Shown here piece after piece: positions 54,072 to 59,928 of a stretch of DNA of 64,000 nt. Source of the stretch: Neoarius graeffei (lineage: Eukaryota > Chordata > Actinopteri > Siluriformes > Ariidae); contig NC_083587.1 in assembly GCF_027579695.1 (NCBI RefSeq), positions 53,020,021 through 53,084,020 of the forward strand, in the 5' to 3' direction. Position 1 is the stretch's first letter. Each line of letters begins with the position of its first letter. A model generated the notes under the pieces. The model was given only the letters and a program-made list of their open reading frames with translations. It made no database searches and was not told the DNA's origin. Both the position numbers and the translations under genes were made by a program.

Positions 54072-54345
54072 TATCCTTGAGTGTTTTTGCTATTTTTGAG
54101 GCAAATCTGGAGAAAATTAAATGGGACATTTAGATGAATTTATATGAAAATTCTTGTTTTTATATAAATTCTAAAATATATTCGGTTACTGAGGGGGGAA
54201 ACAAAACGCAGGTGGCATTTCAGGTGCTGATCATTATATTAATTTATTAATTAACAGATTAATTTAAAGAGCAATTCTTACCTATCAAGGTCGATAAAAT
54301 GCAGAAAAAGCCAAAGAGTGTGAGTGTGACCGCAGACGTCGCCAT
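27086..54345 (-). CDS. NCAM-family neural cell adhesion molecule, four Ig + two FN3, single-pass
   Basis: A type I membrane adhesion protein. Fifteen minus-strand exons: 54282-54345, 52397-52483, 48262-48447, 47000-47137, 45421-45564, 45189-45306, 44416-44570, 42223-42356, 39946-40042, 39466-39633, 38001-38120, 36264-36391, 32401-32563, 30313-30508, 27086-27131. They sum to 1,944 bases, 647 residues plus stop, with all splice phases matching. Layout by residue: signal 1-22, Ig1 about 28-112, Ig2 113-206, Ig3 207-297, Ig4 298-374, FN3-1 375-470, FN3-2 471-567, membrane span about 575-598, tail 599-647. Each Ig and FN3 uses two exons, as in NCAM. Ig2 (YGCEG, SVVVN) and the membrane exon ([12 protein letters not shown]) are closest to NCAM1. 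NCAM1/2 have five Ig domains; Ig5 is missing. Sequons include NQT, NIS, NVT, NIT, NAT, NTS, NET, NSS. The paralogue (ncam1, ncam2 or the fish ncam3) cannot be settled here. Confidence 0.9.
27905..28098 (-). repeat. Second SINE family, copy 1
   Basis: Reverse copy. The tRNA-like head, read on the minus strand, is ggaagccatggcctaatgg with a B box ggtttgagtcc, followed by agggcacttc/gagcaaggcac words. A plus-strand relative is at 52030-52195. Confidence 0.7.
28396..29008 (+). repeat. Composite SINE in mariner right arm, split by a 277-bp insertion
   Basis: Starts within the B box of the main SINE family (gttctgggttcgaatcc), continues to gtctgcccatatg, is interrupted at 28474-28750, resumes ggtgcgtgggtttcctccgg, then changes at about 28823 to the end of the second family (cccttgagcaaggtacctaa, cactgcttcagatgggttaa, tgtgacaaataaagg). 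It is a chimaera of two SINE types. Confidence 0.7.
28474..28750. mobile_element. 277-bp insertion with inverted ends and 7-bp duplication
   Basis: Begins aaaaagatgtagataaatct and ends gtttcttctatttctttt, imperfect inverted ends of about 26 bp. ccatatg is repeated at both borders (28467-28473 and 28751-28757). No ORF with motifs. Family unknown. Confidence 0.55.
29009..29066. repeat. (TTC)n microsatellite
   Basis: About 18 ttc units directly after the SINE end; grown from the SINE tail. Confidence 0.92.
29165..30312. other. NCAM-family last intron, unexplained part
   Basis: About 1.1 kb of AT-rich intron. No exon, element border or tandem repeat was recognised. A plus-strand frame at 30180-30542 is the antisense of the membrane exon and is not a gene. 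Confidence 0.5.
30313..30508 (-). CDS. NCAM-family exon: transmembrane segment and proximal tail
   Basis: Encodes AQFSLGKGG, then the membrane span [19 protein letters not shown], then [19 protein letters not shown] and [15 protein letters not shown]. The juxtamembrane Cys pair matches the palmitoylated cysteines of NCAM. Acceptor acttgcttgcag, donor gt|gtaagt, phase 2. Confidence 0.9.
30943..31705 (+). mobile_element. hAT-type fragment with BED zinc finger
   Basis: The left edge agggtgaccattcgtccgga and a cluster of gtcc/ggac words look like a hAT end. The frame at 31353-31703 ([13 protein letters not shown]...) holds a BED-type finger: FCKLC, then [12 protein letters not shown], then SFFAPAL. 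The rest of the transposase is missing. The right border is not defined. It lies in the intron between FN3-2 and the membrane exon. Confidence 0.65.
31872..32251 (-). repeat. Young SINE, full length
   Basis: Reverse copy, tail tctcatctcatctcatt to head ccgtgccgcc. No clear target duplication was found by eye. Confidence 0.9.
32401..32563 (-). CDS. NCAM-family exon: second half of FN3-2
   Basis: [11 protein letters not shown], then [20 protein letters not shown] and [14 protein letters not shown], the usual L.NL...Y.....A.N..G pattern of FN3. Acceptor tatttcaacag, donor gtaagg, phase 1. Confidence 0.93.
33244..33388. mobile_element. Small foldback repeat, 14-bp TSD
   Basis: Starts tctgtgaagattctcaatca like the 5795 element and folds back through gaatcttcaagcaagtccag paired with ctggacttgcttggagattc. 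It is flanked by perfect 14-bp repeats ctcactaacatgtg at 33230-33243 and 33389-33402. Confidence 0.85.
33638..33885. mobile_element. TTAA-flanked MITE (piggyBac-like)
   Basis: A 240-bp element with long inverted ends (ccccttcaatgcccttggac and its counterpart ttcaaaggcattgaagggg) and ttaa on both sides (33638-33641, 33882-33885). No ORF. TTAA plus CCC termini is piggyBac-like; family is inferred. Confidence 0.75.
34188..34561 (-). repeat. Young SINE, full length
   Basis: Reverse copy beginning right at the end of the mariner-like element (tctcatctcattatctc) and ending caccaccataccac. Its left border abuts the TA of that element. Confidence 0.9.
34563..34656. repeat. (CT)n(AT)n microsatellite
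   Basis: About 19 ct units pass into about 28 at units. The AT run has replaced the outermost bases of the Tc1 end that follows. Confidence 0.93.
34657..36188 (+). mobile_element. Tc1-like transposon (family 3), copy 3, both tips missing
   Basis: Begins gaaagtttgtgaacccttta without the first ten bases of the inverted end, and stops at ttttaggtcatatttaa without the last 60 or so. The sub-terminal repeats remain. It lies in the intron between the FN3-2 halves. Confidence 0.9.
35014..36033 (+). pseudogene. Tc1-like transposase, nearly intact (two small deletions)
   Basis: The frame is open from [16 protein letters not shown] to 35566, where one missing C (ccttatccatc) shifts it. It reopens through the catalytic region to about 35828, where a 2-base loss (agtcgacc) shifts it again, then runs to GGHTRY. 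There are also point changes at the catalytic core (LWMDETK for LWTDETK; NDLKH for NDPKH). Best preserved of the three copies but not functional. Confidence 0.85.
36264..36391 (-). CDS. NCAM-family exon: first half of FN3-2
   Basis: [16 protein letters not shown], then [14 protein letters not shown], matching the GGSPI.HY.V.YR of NCAM. Acceptor tctctgtttag, donor ATG|gttagt, phase 0. Confidence 0.92.
36684..37345 (+). mobile_element. Five-copy DNA element family, copy b
   Basis: Starts tatccacattcactggttat directly after a (TA)n run (36656-36684), ends gatttcatggaataatg. The exon-like frame has an ATG ([11 protein letters not shown]) but an internal deletion. This copy is longest, with about 100 extra bases near 36990-37130. 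Confidence 0.7.
37349..38000. other. NCAM-family intron, nothing recognised
   Basis: Non-repetitive AT-rich intron between FN3-1 and FN3-2 exons. No element borders or small exon seen. Confidence 0.5.
38001..38120 (-). CDS. NCAM-family exon: second half of FN3-1
   Basis: [20 protein letters not shown], then [20 protein letters not shown], equivalent to the L.P.T.YAVR.AA.N..G.G of NCAM1. Acceptor caaatccctag, donor gtgagt, phase 1. Confidence 0.93.
38121..38951. other. NCAM-family intron, nothing recognised
   Basis: Contains two overlapping ~70-codon frames on opposite strands near 38557-38790 without motifs. No element was identified. Confidence 0.5.
38965..39337 (-). repeat. Young SINE, 13-bp TSD
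   Basis: A 373-bp full-length reverse copy flanked by perfect 13-bp repeats tggtaatttacat at 38952-38964 and 39338-39350. Confidence 0.95.
39466..39633 (-). CDS. NCAM-family exon: first half of FN3-1
   Basis: [20 protein letters not shown], then [19 protein letters not shown] and [11 protein letters not shown]. The tryptophan and GGSPI.HY define an FN3 module. Acceptor gtccttaccttcag, donor gtaatt, phase 1. Only 312 bp of intron separate it from Ig4, leaving no room for an Ig5. Confidence 0.93.
39946..40042 (-). CDS. NCAM-family exon: second half of Ig4
   Basis: [20 protein letters not shown], then [12 protein letters not shown], the F-strand D.G.Y.C motif. The acceptor ggattgcag lies below a long pyrimidine tract with no earlier ag. 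Donor A|gtacga, phase 1. Confidence 0.88.
40530..41932 (+). mobile_element. hAT-type element with BED finger exon, 8-bp TSD
   Basis: Ends cagaggtggacagtaatgaa and aagttgggtactttgtccat(ctctg). The flanks are cttatatt (40522-40529) and cttatact (41933-41940), an 8-bp duplication with one mismatch. A frame at about 41165-41256 encodes [12 protein letters not shown] and PSNLRKHIE before a gtataa donor, a BED zinc finger as in hAT transposases. A palindromic element is nested at 40582-40785. It sits in the intron splitting Ig4. Confidence 0.8.
40582..40785. mobile_element. Palindromic MITE nested in hAT element
   Basis: Two arms of roughly 95 bases (atttacttaaccgagttatg paired with cataactcggttaagtaaat; ctgtgttaatttagatgtat paired with its complement) fold with a loop of a few bases around ttttgaataactc. 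Ends cactcaaaa / ttttgagtg. Confidence 0.85.
42223..42356 (-). CDS. NCAM-family exon: first half of Ig4
   Basis: [20 protein letters not shown], then [19 protein letters not shown] and KEGGM. Acceptor gttaacttcttcag, donor ATG|gtaata, phase 0. Joined to the next exon, the distance from the core Trp to the L.I motif is short, so strands C' to D are largely missing. Confidence 0.87.
42536..43255. mobile_element. 720-bp near-perfect palindrome with TTAA duplication, copy 1
   Basis: Each arm is about 355 bases and the other is its reverse complement with few mismatches. The centre is near 42888-42904 (tgcactcaggagtgaa). Ends aggaacagtccaccgtactt and tacggtggactgttcct; ttaa at 42532-42535 and 43256-43259. 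The same 93-codon frame appears on both strands (42753-43034 and 42757-43038). A second copy is at 62927-63645. It lies in the intron between Ig3 and Ig4. Confidence 0.92.
43610..43985 (-). repeat. Young SINE, 12-bp TSD
   Basis: A 376-bp full-length reverse copy flanked by perfect 12-bp repeats aatgtagaagtc at 43598-43609 and 43986-43997. Confidence 0.95.
44416..44570 (-). CDS. NCAM-family exon: second half of Ig3
   Basis: [20 protein letters not shown], then [20 protein letters not shown], parallel to the KYIFSDDSS and EYICIAENKAGE of NCAM1 Ig3. Acceptor accccccccag, donor gtgaga, phase 1. Confidence 0.92.
44571..45188. other. NCAM-family intron, nothing recognised
   Basis: AT-rich with a short taa run near 44581. 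No element borders seen. Confidence 0.5.
45189..45306 (-). CDS. NCAM-family exon: first half of Ig3
   Basis: [20 protein letters not shown], then [19 protein letters not shown]. Two sequons (NVT, NIT). Acceptor cgttcttctag, donor at|gtaagt, phase 2. Confidence 0.93.
45421..45564 (-). CDS. NCAM-family exon: second half of Ig2
   Basis: [20 protein letters not shown], then [15 protein letters not shown] and [11 protein letters not shown], closely following the pattern NNYLQIRGIK, GTYRCEGR and VIVN of NCAM1. Acceptor cttttcccacag, donor gtaggg, phase 1. Confidence 0.94.
45698..46244 (+). mobile_element. Five-copy DNA element family, copy c
   Basis: Starts ttattctatccacattcact, ends gatttcatggaataactgtt. 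The exon-like frame reads [20 protein letters not shown] and then stops. A (TTA)n run of about 13 units lies inside (45936-45974). Confidence 0.75.
46256..46502. mobile_element. Palindromic MITE
   Basis: A 247-bp element: arms cactgtaaaacccgataagg and ccttatcgggttttgcagtg, continuing almost perfectly for about 110 bases each (cgattacgtaaaaatttt and complement). The loop is near actatagttacacttaatt. No ORF. Adjacent to copy c of the five-copy family. Confidence 0.85.
46503..46999. other. NCAM-family intron, nothing recognised
   Basis: AT-rich, with short runs of ttta and t. No element borders or ORF. Confidence 0.5.
47000..47137 (-). CDS. NCAM-family exon: first half of Ig2
   Basis: [20 protein letters not shown], then [20 protein letters not shown]. 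The basic stretch that makes NCAM1 Ig2 heparin-binding is not seen; this one reads [11 protein letters not shown]. Acceptor tcttcttgttag, donor gtatga, phase 1. Confidence 0.92.
47138..48261. other. NCAM-family intron, nothing recognised
   Basis: 1.1 kb without recognisable repeat borders, the longest apparently element-free stretch in the gene. Confidence 0.5.
48262..48447 (-). CDS. NCAM-family exon: second half of Ig1
   Basis: [17 protein letters not shown], then [20 protein letters not shown] and TTNIYVY. D.G.Y.C is intact. Acceptor ttttatctgcag, donor gtaaaa, phase 1. Confidence 0.92.
48498..48560. repeat. (AATC)n microsatellite
   Basis: About 15 tetranucleotide units in the intron before Ig1's second exon. 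Confidence 0.95.
48955..50558 (+). mobile_element. Tc1-like transposon (family 2), copy 2
   Basis: Ends tacagtgccttgaaaaagta and tactttttcaaggcactgta with TA borders, 1,604 bp. It sits inside the intron that splits Ig1. Confidence 0.93.
49336..50339 (+). pseudogene. Broken Tc1-like transposase (family 2)
   Basis: The start MKTK is followed by TAA (GAA in copy 1). Small deletions near 49438 shift the N-terminal frame. The frame at 49570-50100 has LWSDETK and QQDNDPKH but ends in TGA for [12 protein letters not shown] remains downstream, then a deletion of about a dozen bases near 50190 shifts the frame again. Dead. Confidence 0.87.
50559..51116. other. NCAM-family intron, nothing recognised
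   Basis: AT-rich intron between a Tc1 copy and copy d of the five-copy family. Confidence 0.5.
51117..51612 (+). mobile_element. Five-copy DNA element family, copy d
   Basis: Starts tttttattctatccacattc, ends gatttcgtggagtaactgtt. The exon-like frame is broken shortly after its ATG. The right part is shortened: the gccgactcggcac segment of other copies is missing. Confidence 0.72.
52030..52195 (+). repeat. Second SINE family, copy 2
   Basis: Head gggggaagccattgcctaat with A box and a B box ggtttgattcc, then gaagtgcccttgaacaaggc and gctgctctgggtatgg. It is the plus-strand relative of 27905-28098. Confidence 0.75.
52397..52483 (-). CDS. NCAM-family exon: first half of Ig1
   Basis: [20 protein letters not shown], then GGTGLLLCT. 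Starts right after the signal exon. Acceptor ttattttaacag, donor gttagt, phase 1. The exon is short; the first Ig is compact. Confidence 0.9.
52881..54010. repeat. Tandem array of 134-185 bp units inside a dispersed repeat
   Basis: Seven units begin with tgtaactcaaaaagt at 52941, 53101, 53236, 53421, 53581, 53715 and 53873, spaced 160, 135, 185, 160, 134 and 158. Short units lack the ggatccaggatccagctatg part and have ccaatattttttt instead. The array is framed by acctgctgaggttatgtttt on the left and agtatgcactctaccaagtg on the right, which look like ends of a dispersed fish repeat. Frames on either strand are by-products. Confidence 0.85.
54026..54072. repeat. (ATA)n microsatellite
   Basis: About 13 ata units right of the tandem array. 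Confidence 0.92.
54282..54345 (-). CDS. NCAM-family first coding exon: signal peptide
   Basis: ATG at 54345-54343 in a good context (accATGG). Encodes [20 protein letters not shown] and I, a typical signal peptide, ending G|gtaaga in phase 1. The next exon joins in frame. Upstream sequence has no in-frame coding that fits better. Confidence 0.88.
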
Positions 54346-54419
54346 GGTTCTCTCCAGCTGGTGAACCTGCTGCGTAAAAGATGCGCCAAAACCCTAAAAC
54401 CTCTTCCATGTCCAAGTCT

Positions 54420-54426
54420 TTTTATA
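54420..54426 (-). promoter_or_regulatory. TATA box of the NCAM-family gene
   Basis: Minus-strand TATAAAA in cgagtataaaaagac, 75 bases upstream of the ATG. It implies a start of transcription near 54390-54396 and a 5' UTR of about 50 bases. The surrounding 54380-54620 is the most GC- and CpG-rich part of the region. Site inferred from motif and position. Confidence 0.5.
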
Positions 54427-54949
54427 CTCGGCGACGAGGCTCAAGACGGAGACACACCGGAAAATCGTTATCTCTGAAATCTTCGCCGACTTTCCACGTC
54501 CTGATGCTTTACTGAAATTCTCCGCTGACGAGGAGGATGACAAAAAAAAAAAGTGCCCTTCCCTGACAGGCGCCGGAGCTGCTGCTTCTCTCCTCTTGAG
54601 TGCACCGGATGGCACGAGGACAGTGTTCTCCTGAGACCTCATGAAGGAATGTATTCCTTCCATCATGGTACATTTGATTAAAAACACACCAGACCTAATC
54701 CACAAAACACTGCAAAAAGAAAGAAAGGGGGGAAGAATAATAGAAATATCTAAGCAAGTAAAATATGTTCAAAACAAAGGTATTTAATATTTCTTATTAT
54801 GATTTTATTATTGACAACTATTAGATCATTTAGTCTGGGTTTTTTTTTATTGTTTTACTCATTTCTACCTGAAAATGTTCTTATTCTATTGGAAGATCAT
54901 TTTGCTTCTTTATAGGTTTAATGTGAAAATACTCTGCCAATACAGCACG
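54427..54949. other. Promoter-proximal and intergenic DNA upstream of the NCAM-family gene
   Basis: Left part CpG-rich (ggcgacgaggctc, cgccggagctgctgc), right part AT-rich. A minus-strand frame at 54394-54705 crosses the TATA box and has no motif; not called as a gene. Confidence 0.5.
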
Positions 54950-55275
54950 TACAGTGGTTAGTATTGTCACCTCATAGCAAGCAGGGCTCCGGGTTCGAAC
55001 CTGCAGGTCAACCAGGGCCTTTCTGTGTCAAGTTTCTCCTCGTGCCAGCATGGGTTTCCTCTGAGTGTTCCGGTTTCCTCCGACAGACCAAAGACATATG
55101 GATTAAATCAACCGGATACTCTAAATTGCCCATAGGTGTAATGGTTGTTGGTCTCTCTGTGTTAGCCCGATGATAGACTGGTGACCTGTCCAGGGCGTAC
55201 TCTGCCTCTTGCAGGATGCGCTCCAGCTCCTCGTGACCTGTGATGGATAAGTGGTACTGTACAGATAATGAATGC
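54950..55275 (+). repeat. Diverged SINE copy
   Basis: Head gtacagtggttagtattg and B box gggttcgaacc, then tgggtttcctctgagtgttc, and end gacctgtccagggcgtactc with tail gataatgaatg. Many substitutions. Confidence 0.75.
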
Positions 55276-55353
55276 GTTAATAAATATATGCTAAAATAAC
55301 TATTATTTCCAGCTCTGAATAAGCAAAATATTTTCATTTAATATAATAGAATG

Positions 55354-55726
55354 TGGCGGCACGGTGGTGTAGTGGTTAGCGCTGTCGCCTCACAGCAAGA
55401 AGGTCCGGGTTCGAGCCCCGTGGCCGGCGAGGGCCTTTCTGTGCGGAGTTTGCATGTTCTCCCCGTGTCCGCGTGGGTTTCCTCCGGGTGCTCCGGTTTC
55501 CCCCACAGTCCAAAGACATGCAGGTTAGGTTAACTGGTGACTCTAAATTGACCGTAGGTGTGAATGTGAGTGTGAATGGTTGTCTGTGTCTATGTGTCAG
55601 CCCTGTGATGACCTGGCGACTTGTCCAGGGTGTACCCCGCCTTTCGCCCGTAGTCAGCTGGGATAGGCTCCAGCTTGCCTGTGACCCTGTAGAACAGGAT
55701 AAAGCGGCTAGAGACAATGAGATGAG
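55354..55726 (+). repeat. Young SINE, 11-bp TSD
   Basis: A 373-bp full-length forward copy (head tggcggcacggtggtgtagt, B box gggttcgagcccc, tail gataaagcggctagagacaa tgagatgag). Flanked by perfect 11-bp repeats ataatagaatg at 55343-55353 and 55727-55737. Confidence 0.95.
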
Positions 55727-55737
55727 ATAATAGAATG

Positions 55738-56024
55738 TCTTTATTGTCACTGCACAATGAAATTTAGTTCATCATAGGAGAGCAAAGCCACTGCGTACGT
55801 GCGCGCCGCCACTCTTGGGAACTTCAGCCCAAGGCCGTCCCATGGTAACCTAACTGCATGTCTTTGGACTGTGGGGGAAACCGGAGCACCCGGAGGAAAC
55901 CCACACAGACACAGGGAGAACATGCAAACTCCACACAGAAAAGCCCCCATCGGCTGCTGGGCTCAAACCCAGAACCTTCTTGCTGTGAGGCGACAGTGCT
56001 AACCACTAGAACACCGTGCCACCC
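55738..56024 (-). repeat. Composite SINE, reverse
   Basis: 55738-55845 (tctttattgtcactgcacaa, then acttcagcccaaggccgtcc) belongs to another SINE-like repeat. It joins the 5' part of the main family (aacctaactgcatgtctttg to caccgtgccaccc). The junction resembles the chimaera at 28823, suggesting a recurrent composite family. Confidence 0.6.
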
Positions 56025-56128
56025 ATTTCATAATTGTATTTTTGGTTTACTGTAATCCTAAAATAGGAAATATTAAAATCTAACCATATTCAGGGACATT
56101 TCACTTTTTTTTTGAGGATAGCTACACT

Positions 56129-56644
56129 TACACTATAAGACCAAAGGTTTGTGTGTACACCTGACCATTACACCCATATGTGGTCTTTCCCCAAACTTTT
56201 GCCACAAACTTGGAAGCACACAATTGTATAGAATGTTTTTGAAGGCTGTAACATTGCAATTTTCCTTCACTAGAATTAAGAAGTCCAAACCTGTTCCAGC
56301 ATGACAATGCCCCTGTGCAGAAAGTGAACTCTATGAAGACATGATTTACCAAAGATGGATTGGAAGAACTCGAATGTCCTGTACAGAGGCCTGATCTCAA
56401 CCCTACTGAACATCTTTGAGATGAACTGGAACACCAACTGCACCCCAACATCACTGCCTGATCTCATTAATGCTCTTGTAGCTGAATGAACACAAATCCC
56501 AACAGCCACACTTGAAAATCTAGTGGAAAGCCTTTCAAGAAGAGTGGAAATTATTACGTCAGCAAAGGGGGAATAAATCTGGGATGTTCGAAAGCATAAG
56601 GGTGTGATGGTCAAGTGTACACATACTTTTGATCATATAGTGTA
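56129..56644 (+). mobile_element. Internally deleted Tc1-like element (family 4)
   Basis: Ends tacactataagaccaaagg and cttttgatcatatagtgta with TA. The middle keeps a C-terminal transposase piece: QHDNAPVQK at about 56300 and [10 protein letters not shown] near 56390, with stops after. The N-terminal half is deleted. Confidence 0.78.
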
Positions 56645-56781
56645 TTAATTTGTGTGTATACAGATATTTATGGAAGCCCTTTTCCAACAGGTTGAAAAGA
56701 AAAAAATACATCACATATTGTTTTCTTTGTTAAGGTTTTCTACTGTATTAACATTCATTAATTCATCTTTATCATTTATCA

Positions 56782-56966
56782 CAGTGGATCCAGAACTGGA
56801 TAGGAGGTGGGAATACACCCTGGATGGGATGCTGGTCCATCACAGGGCATCGTGTACACACATCCATATGCTAACTGAAAGATTTAGTGTAGCCAGTCCA
56901 TCTACTGGTATGTTTTTGGGAGGTGGGAGGAAACTGGAGAACCTGGAGGAAACCCAAATTGTTTAC
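56782..56966 (-). repeat. Old SINE-like fragment
   Basis: Reverse fragment with gggaatacaccctggatggg, atgctggtccatcacaggg and ttgggaggtgggaggaaact, related to the old copy at 11717. Confidence 0.6.
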
Positions 56967-57099
56967 TGACATATTACAATGAAATATTTGACATGATACA
57001 TGACAAACATTTTTTTTCTAGGAGTTTGACTGGTCCAGCAAGAACAGCTGATAGTTCTTCACAGTAGCATATTTGTTTACTACCCAAACCTAAAACTGG

Positions 57100-57430
57100 G
57101 CATTGCCAGCCCACAGATCCAGGGTCCCCAATTCAATCTTGAACTCAGGTTATGGTCTGGGCTGAGTTTCTCATGCTTTCCCTTTGTTCTCATGGGTTTC
57201 CTCTGAGTTCTCTTGGTTTCTTCTGACCTCCCAAAAACATGCTGGTAGACAGCCTAGTATGTGGACGGCACGGCAGTACAGTCATTAGCACTGTCACAGC
57301 AAGTAGGTTTCAGGTTCAAACTTCATGGCTGACGGGGGCCTTTCTGTGTGGAGTTTGCATGTTCTTCCCATGTTTGTGTGAGAGTACTCTGGTTTAATCC
57401 TACAGTTCAAAGACAGGCAGATTAGGTAAA
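57100..57430 (+). repeat. Two adjoining old SINE fragments
   Basis: 57100-57245 (atgggtttcctctgagttct, cccaaaaacatgctggtag) and 57262-57430 (ggcacggcagtacagtcatt, ctttctgtgtggagtttgca). Both truncated and diverged. Confidence 0.6.
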
Positions 57431-57469
57431 ATACCCAGCCTTTTTTTTTTGTACAAACCAGTGCATACT

Positions 57470-57623
57470 TAGTGTTGGTCCCAAGCCTGGATAGATTGGG
57501 GAGGGTTGTGTCAGGAAGGGCATCTGGTGTAAAAATCTACACCAAATTGAATATGTTGACCATAAAATTGGGACAGATGATCTGCCGTGGCAACCCCTAA
57601 TGGGAACAGCCAGAAGAAGAAGA
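57470..57623 (+). mobile_element. RTE-like 3' end
   Basis: Contains ggatagattggggagggttg, tgtcaggaagggcatctgg and the end gccgtggcaacccctaatgg with an agaagaaga tail, the same end type as at 22258-22300. Confidence 0.6.
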
Positions 57624-57761
57624 TAGCCTAGTATGCAATGTGGGCATTTTTGTAGAAGGCCTATTGGATAGACTGTAAACTCATTTTGAGGTATTTGAGA
57701 TTACAATGAAAAGTAATAAATTCCCATAATTAATTTTCACAAAATAATTCACTACGACTAC

Positions 57762-57768
57762 GACTATG

Positions 57769-57805
<37 letters not shown>

Positions 57806-57823
57806 ATAATAATAATAATAATA
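57762..57823. repeat. (CTA)n(ATA)n microsatellite
   Basis: About ten cta units followed by ata units. Confidence 0.92.
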
Positions 57824-58017
57824 ACAACAGTGGTCAGCAAAGCCAAAACAACAGCATCAGCAGGAGTCCCCTGAAAGGTCATGGTTAATCATGATTACAG
57901 TTACATAAAATGGTGTTTGAATTAAAACAGTACAAAAGTAAACTGTAAAAATAACTGTAAAATAGACTTCTGTATAAAACTGAATCAAGCGTTATGTAAG
58001 AACTAAGGGGTTGATCT

Positions 58018-58313
58018 GCCCTCTGGTTACTGTCTGTGTGGAGTTTTGCACGTTCTCCCCATGTCCACGTGAGCTTCCTCTGGGTTCTCTGATTTCTTTT
58101 CACCTCCCAAAAAGTGTGCCAGTAGGTGGACCTTCTATGCTAAACTTCCCCTAAGTGTGGGCATGGTACACTGCCATATACTCGTATCCCATTCAGGGTG
58201 TGTCCCCAACTCACACACACTGGTCCAAGGGTAGGTTCAAGATCCACCATGATCTTGACTAGGATAAAGCAATTACTAAAGATGAATGAATGAATGAATG
58301 AATGAATGAATGA
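58018..58313 (+). repeat. Old SINE copy with (GAAT)n tail
   Basis: Body words tgtgtggagttttgcacgtt and ctcctctgggttctct, end cattcagggtgtgtccccaa and gataaagcaattac. Tail of eight gaat units at 58282-58313. Confidence 0.65.
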
Positions 58314-58891
58314 ACTCAACATGAAACTGTCTTGTCTGAAAAGCATATTAACATGATACTGTGCAAAGATGCCAAGGACATTTCAAATTTGATCATTTTA
58401 ATGGTTCTTCATCTCTTCTAATGAAAAATCTTCCACACATCAAATGATTTACAATATATTTTTGTTTGTTTGTTTGTACTGTGATGCAATAGGATGTGTA
58501 TAATAGGAGGTGTACTAGTGTAATGTACAAATGAATATTCTCCTGTGTACACGTTCACATGCACATGTAGTCACGTACTGTAAGAAAATGGCAGGATAGG
58601 AGTTTAGTAAACAATCCATGGGTTATTTTTATGATTTCCAATTCTTTCACTTCTCTGATCTGGCTGAGAACAATAACCGATGAGTTGCGTGTCAAACACA
58701 ATGTGTTATTGTGCTGTGCGCATCCTCATGGGAGCCAAGTAAGCATGTGTACAGAACTGGAACACTTTCCATGAGCACAGCATTTCAGTGGATTCTAAAA
58801 AGCTATATTTAGTTTTTTTGTTTGTTTGTTGGTTTTTTTATTGTATCTTGGGATTTATATAGTTTTTTTCTCATGATAATACTCAGTTTTT
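58314..58891. other. Intergenic DNA, nothing recognised
   Basis: No element border, ORF or tandem repeat of note. Confidence 0.5.
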
Positions 58892-58903
58892 AGGCCATAT
58901 TCA

Positions 58904-59276
58904 TCTCATCTCATTATCTCTAGCCGCTTTATCCTTCTACAGGGTCGCAGGCAAGCTGGAGCCTATCCCAGCTGACTACGGGCGAAAGGCGGGGTACACC
59001 CTGGACAAGTCGCCAGGTCATCACAGGGCTGACACATAGACACAGACAACCATTCACACTCACATTCACACCTACGGTCAATTTAGAGTCATCAGTTAAC
59101 CTAACCTGCATGTCTTTGGACTGTGGGGGAAACCGGAGCACCCGGAGGAAACCCACGCGGACACGGGGAGAACATGCAAACTCCACACAGAAAGGCCCTC
59201 GCCGGCCCCGGGGCTCGAACCCAGGACCTTCTTGCTGTGAGGCGACAGCACTAACCACTACACCACCGTGCCGCCC
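58904..59276 (-). repeat. Young SINE, 12-bp TSD
   Basis: A 373-bp full-length reverse copy flanked by perfect 12-bp repeats aggccatattca at 58892-58903 and 59277-59288. Confidence 0.95.
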
Positions 59277-59345
59277 AGGCCATATTCAATTCAACAGTAT
59301 TTGTTGATGTGATTTTACTAGAACGATATAATTTCAGAAATTCCC

Positions 59346-59872
59346 TTTATCATGGCTGGAGCCCAGATGAAGAGAAGCAGCCTCGTAGCATCATGCTGCC
59401 ACCACCATGCTGCCACCACTGTGGGTGTGGTGTTCTTCGGGTGTTAAATTGTCTTGTTTTTGCAGCAAGCATATATCTTTTAGAATTATTGCCAAAAGTT
59501 CTACCTAGGTCTTATCAGACCACATTTCCCAGTTTTAGGGTGATTTATTACTGAGCTTGGATCTTTAGGATCTTTTCAATTACATTCTTTTGTTGTCCTG
59601 TCTTGATCAATACCTTTCAACAATCAGATCATGTACATGATTTGTAAGCTCTTATAAAAGCATTAAGCATTATAAAAGGGTGTGCAGAGTTGTGGAACCA
59701 GATTATTTTAAGTTTGTTTTTCTCCTAAAACATTTCTATTTATTTTCCACTTGAATTTTGTTGGTCACATTAAAGATGGAAAAATATCTGATATGGTTTA
59801 TCTTGGTCTCAATCATCACAAAACCTGCTATTTTAACAGGGATGTGTAAACCTTTATCCCCGCTGTATTCTG
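59346..59872 (-). mobile_element. Tc1-like remnant (family 5), one end
   Basis: The right edge tttatccccgctgta resembles a Tc1 end. The minus strand has a scrap of transposase, NWEMWSDKT, followed by a frame with GGSM (about 59400-59530). The other half is missing. Confidence 0.6.
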
Positions 59873-59928
59873 AATAATAATTAAAAGCAATATTACATGT
59901 TCACACTCAGAGAGAATGTAAACATATT

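Noticed and set aside
54394..54705. 103-codon minus-strand frame upstream of the NCAM start
   Set aside because: It spans the TATA box and the presumed transcription start and has no motif; low-complexity Ser and Lys runs come from a poly-A tract.
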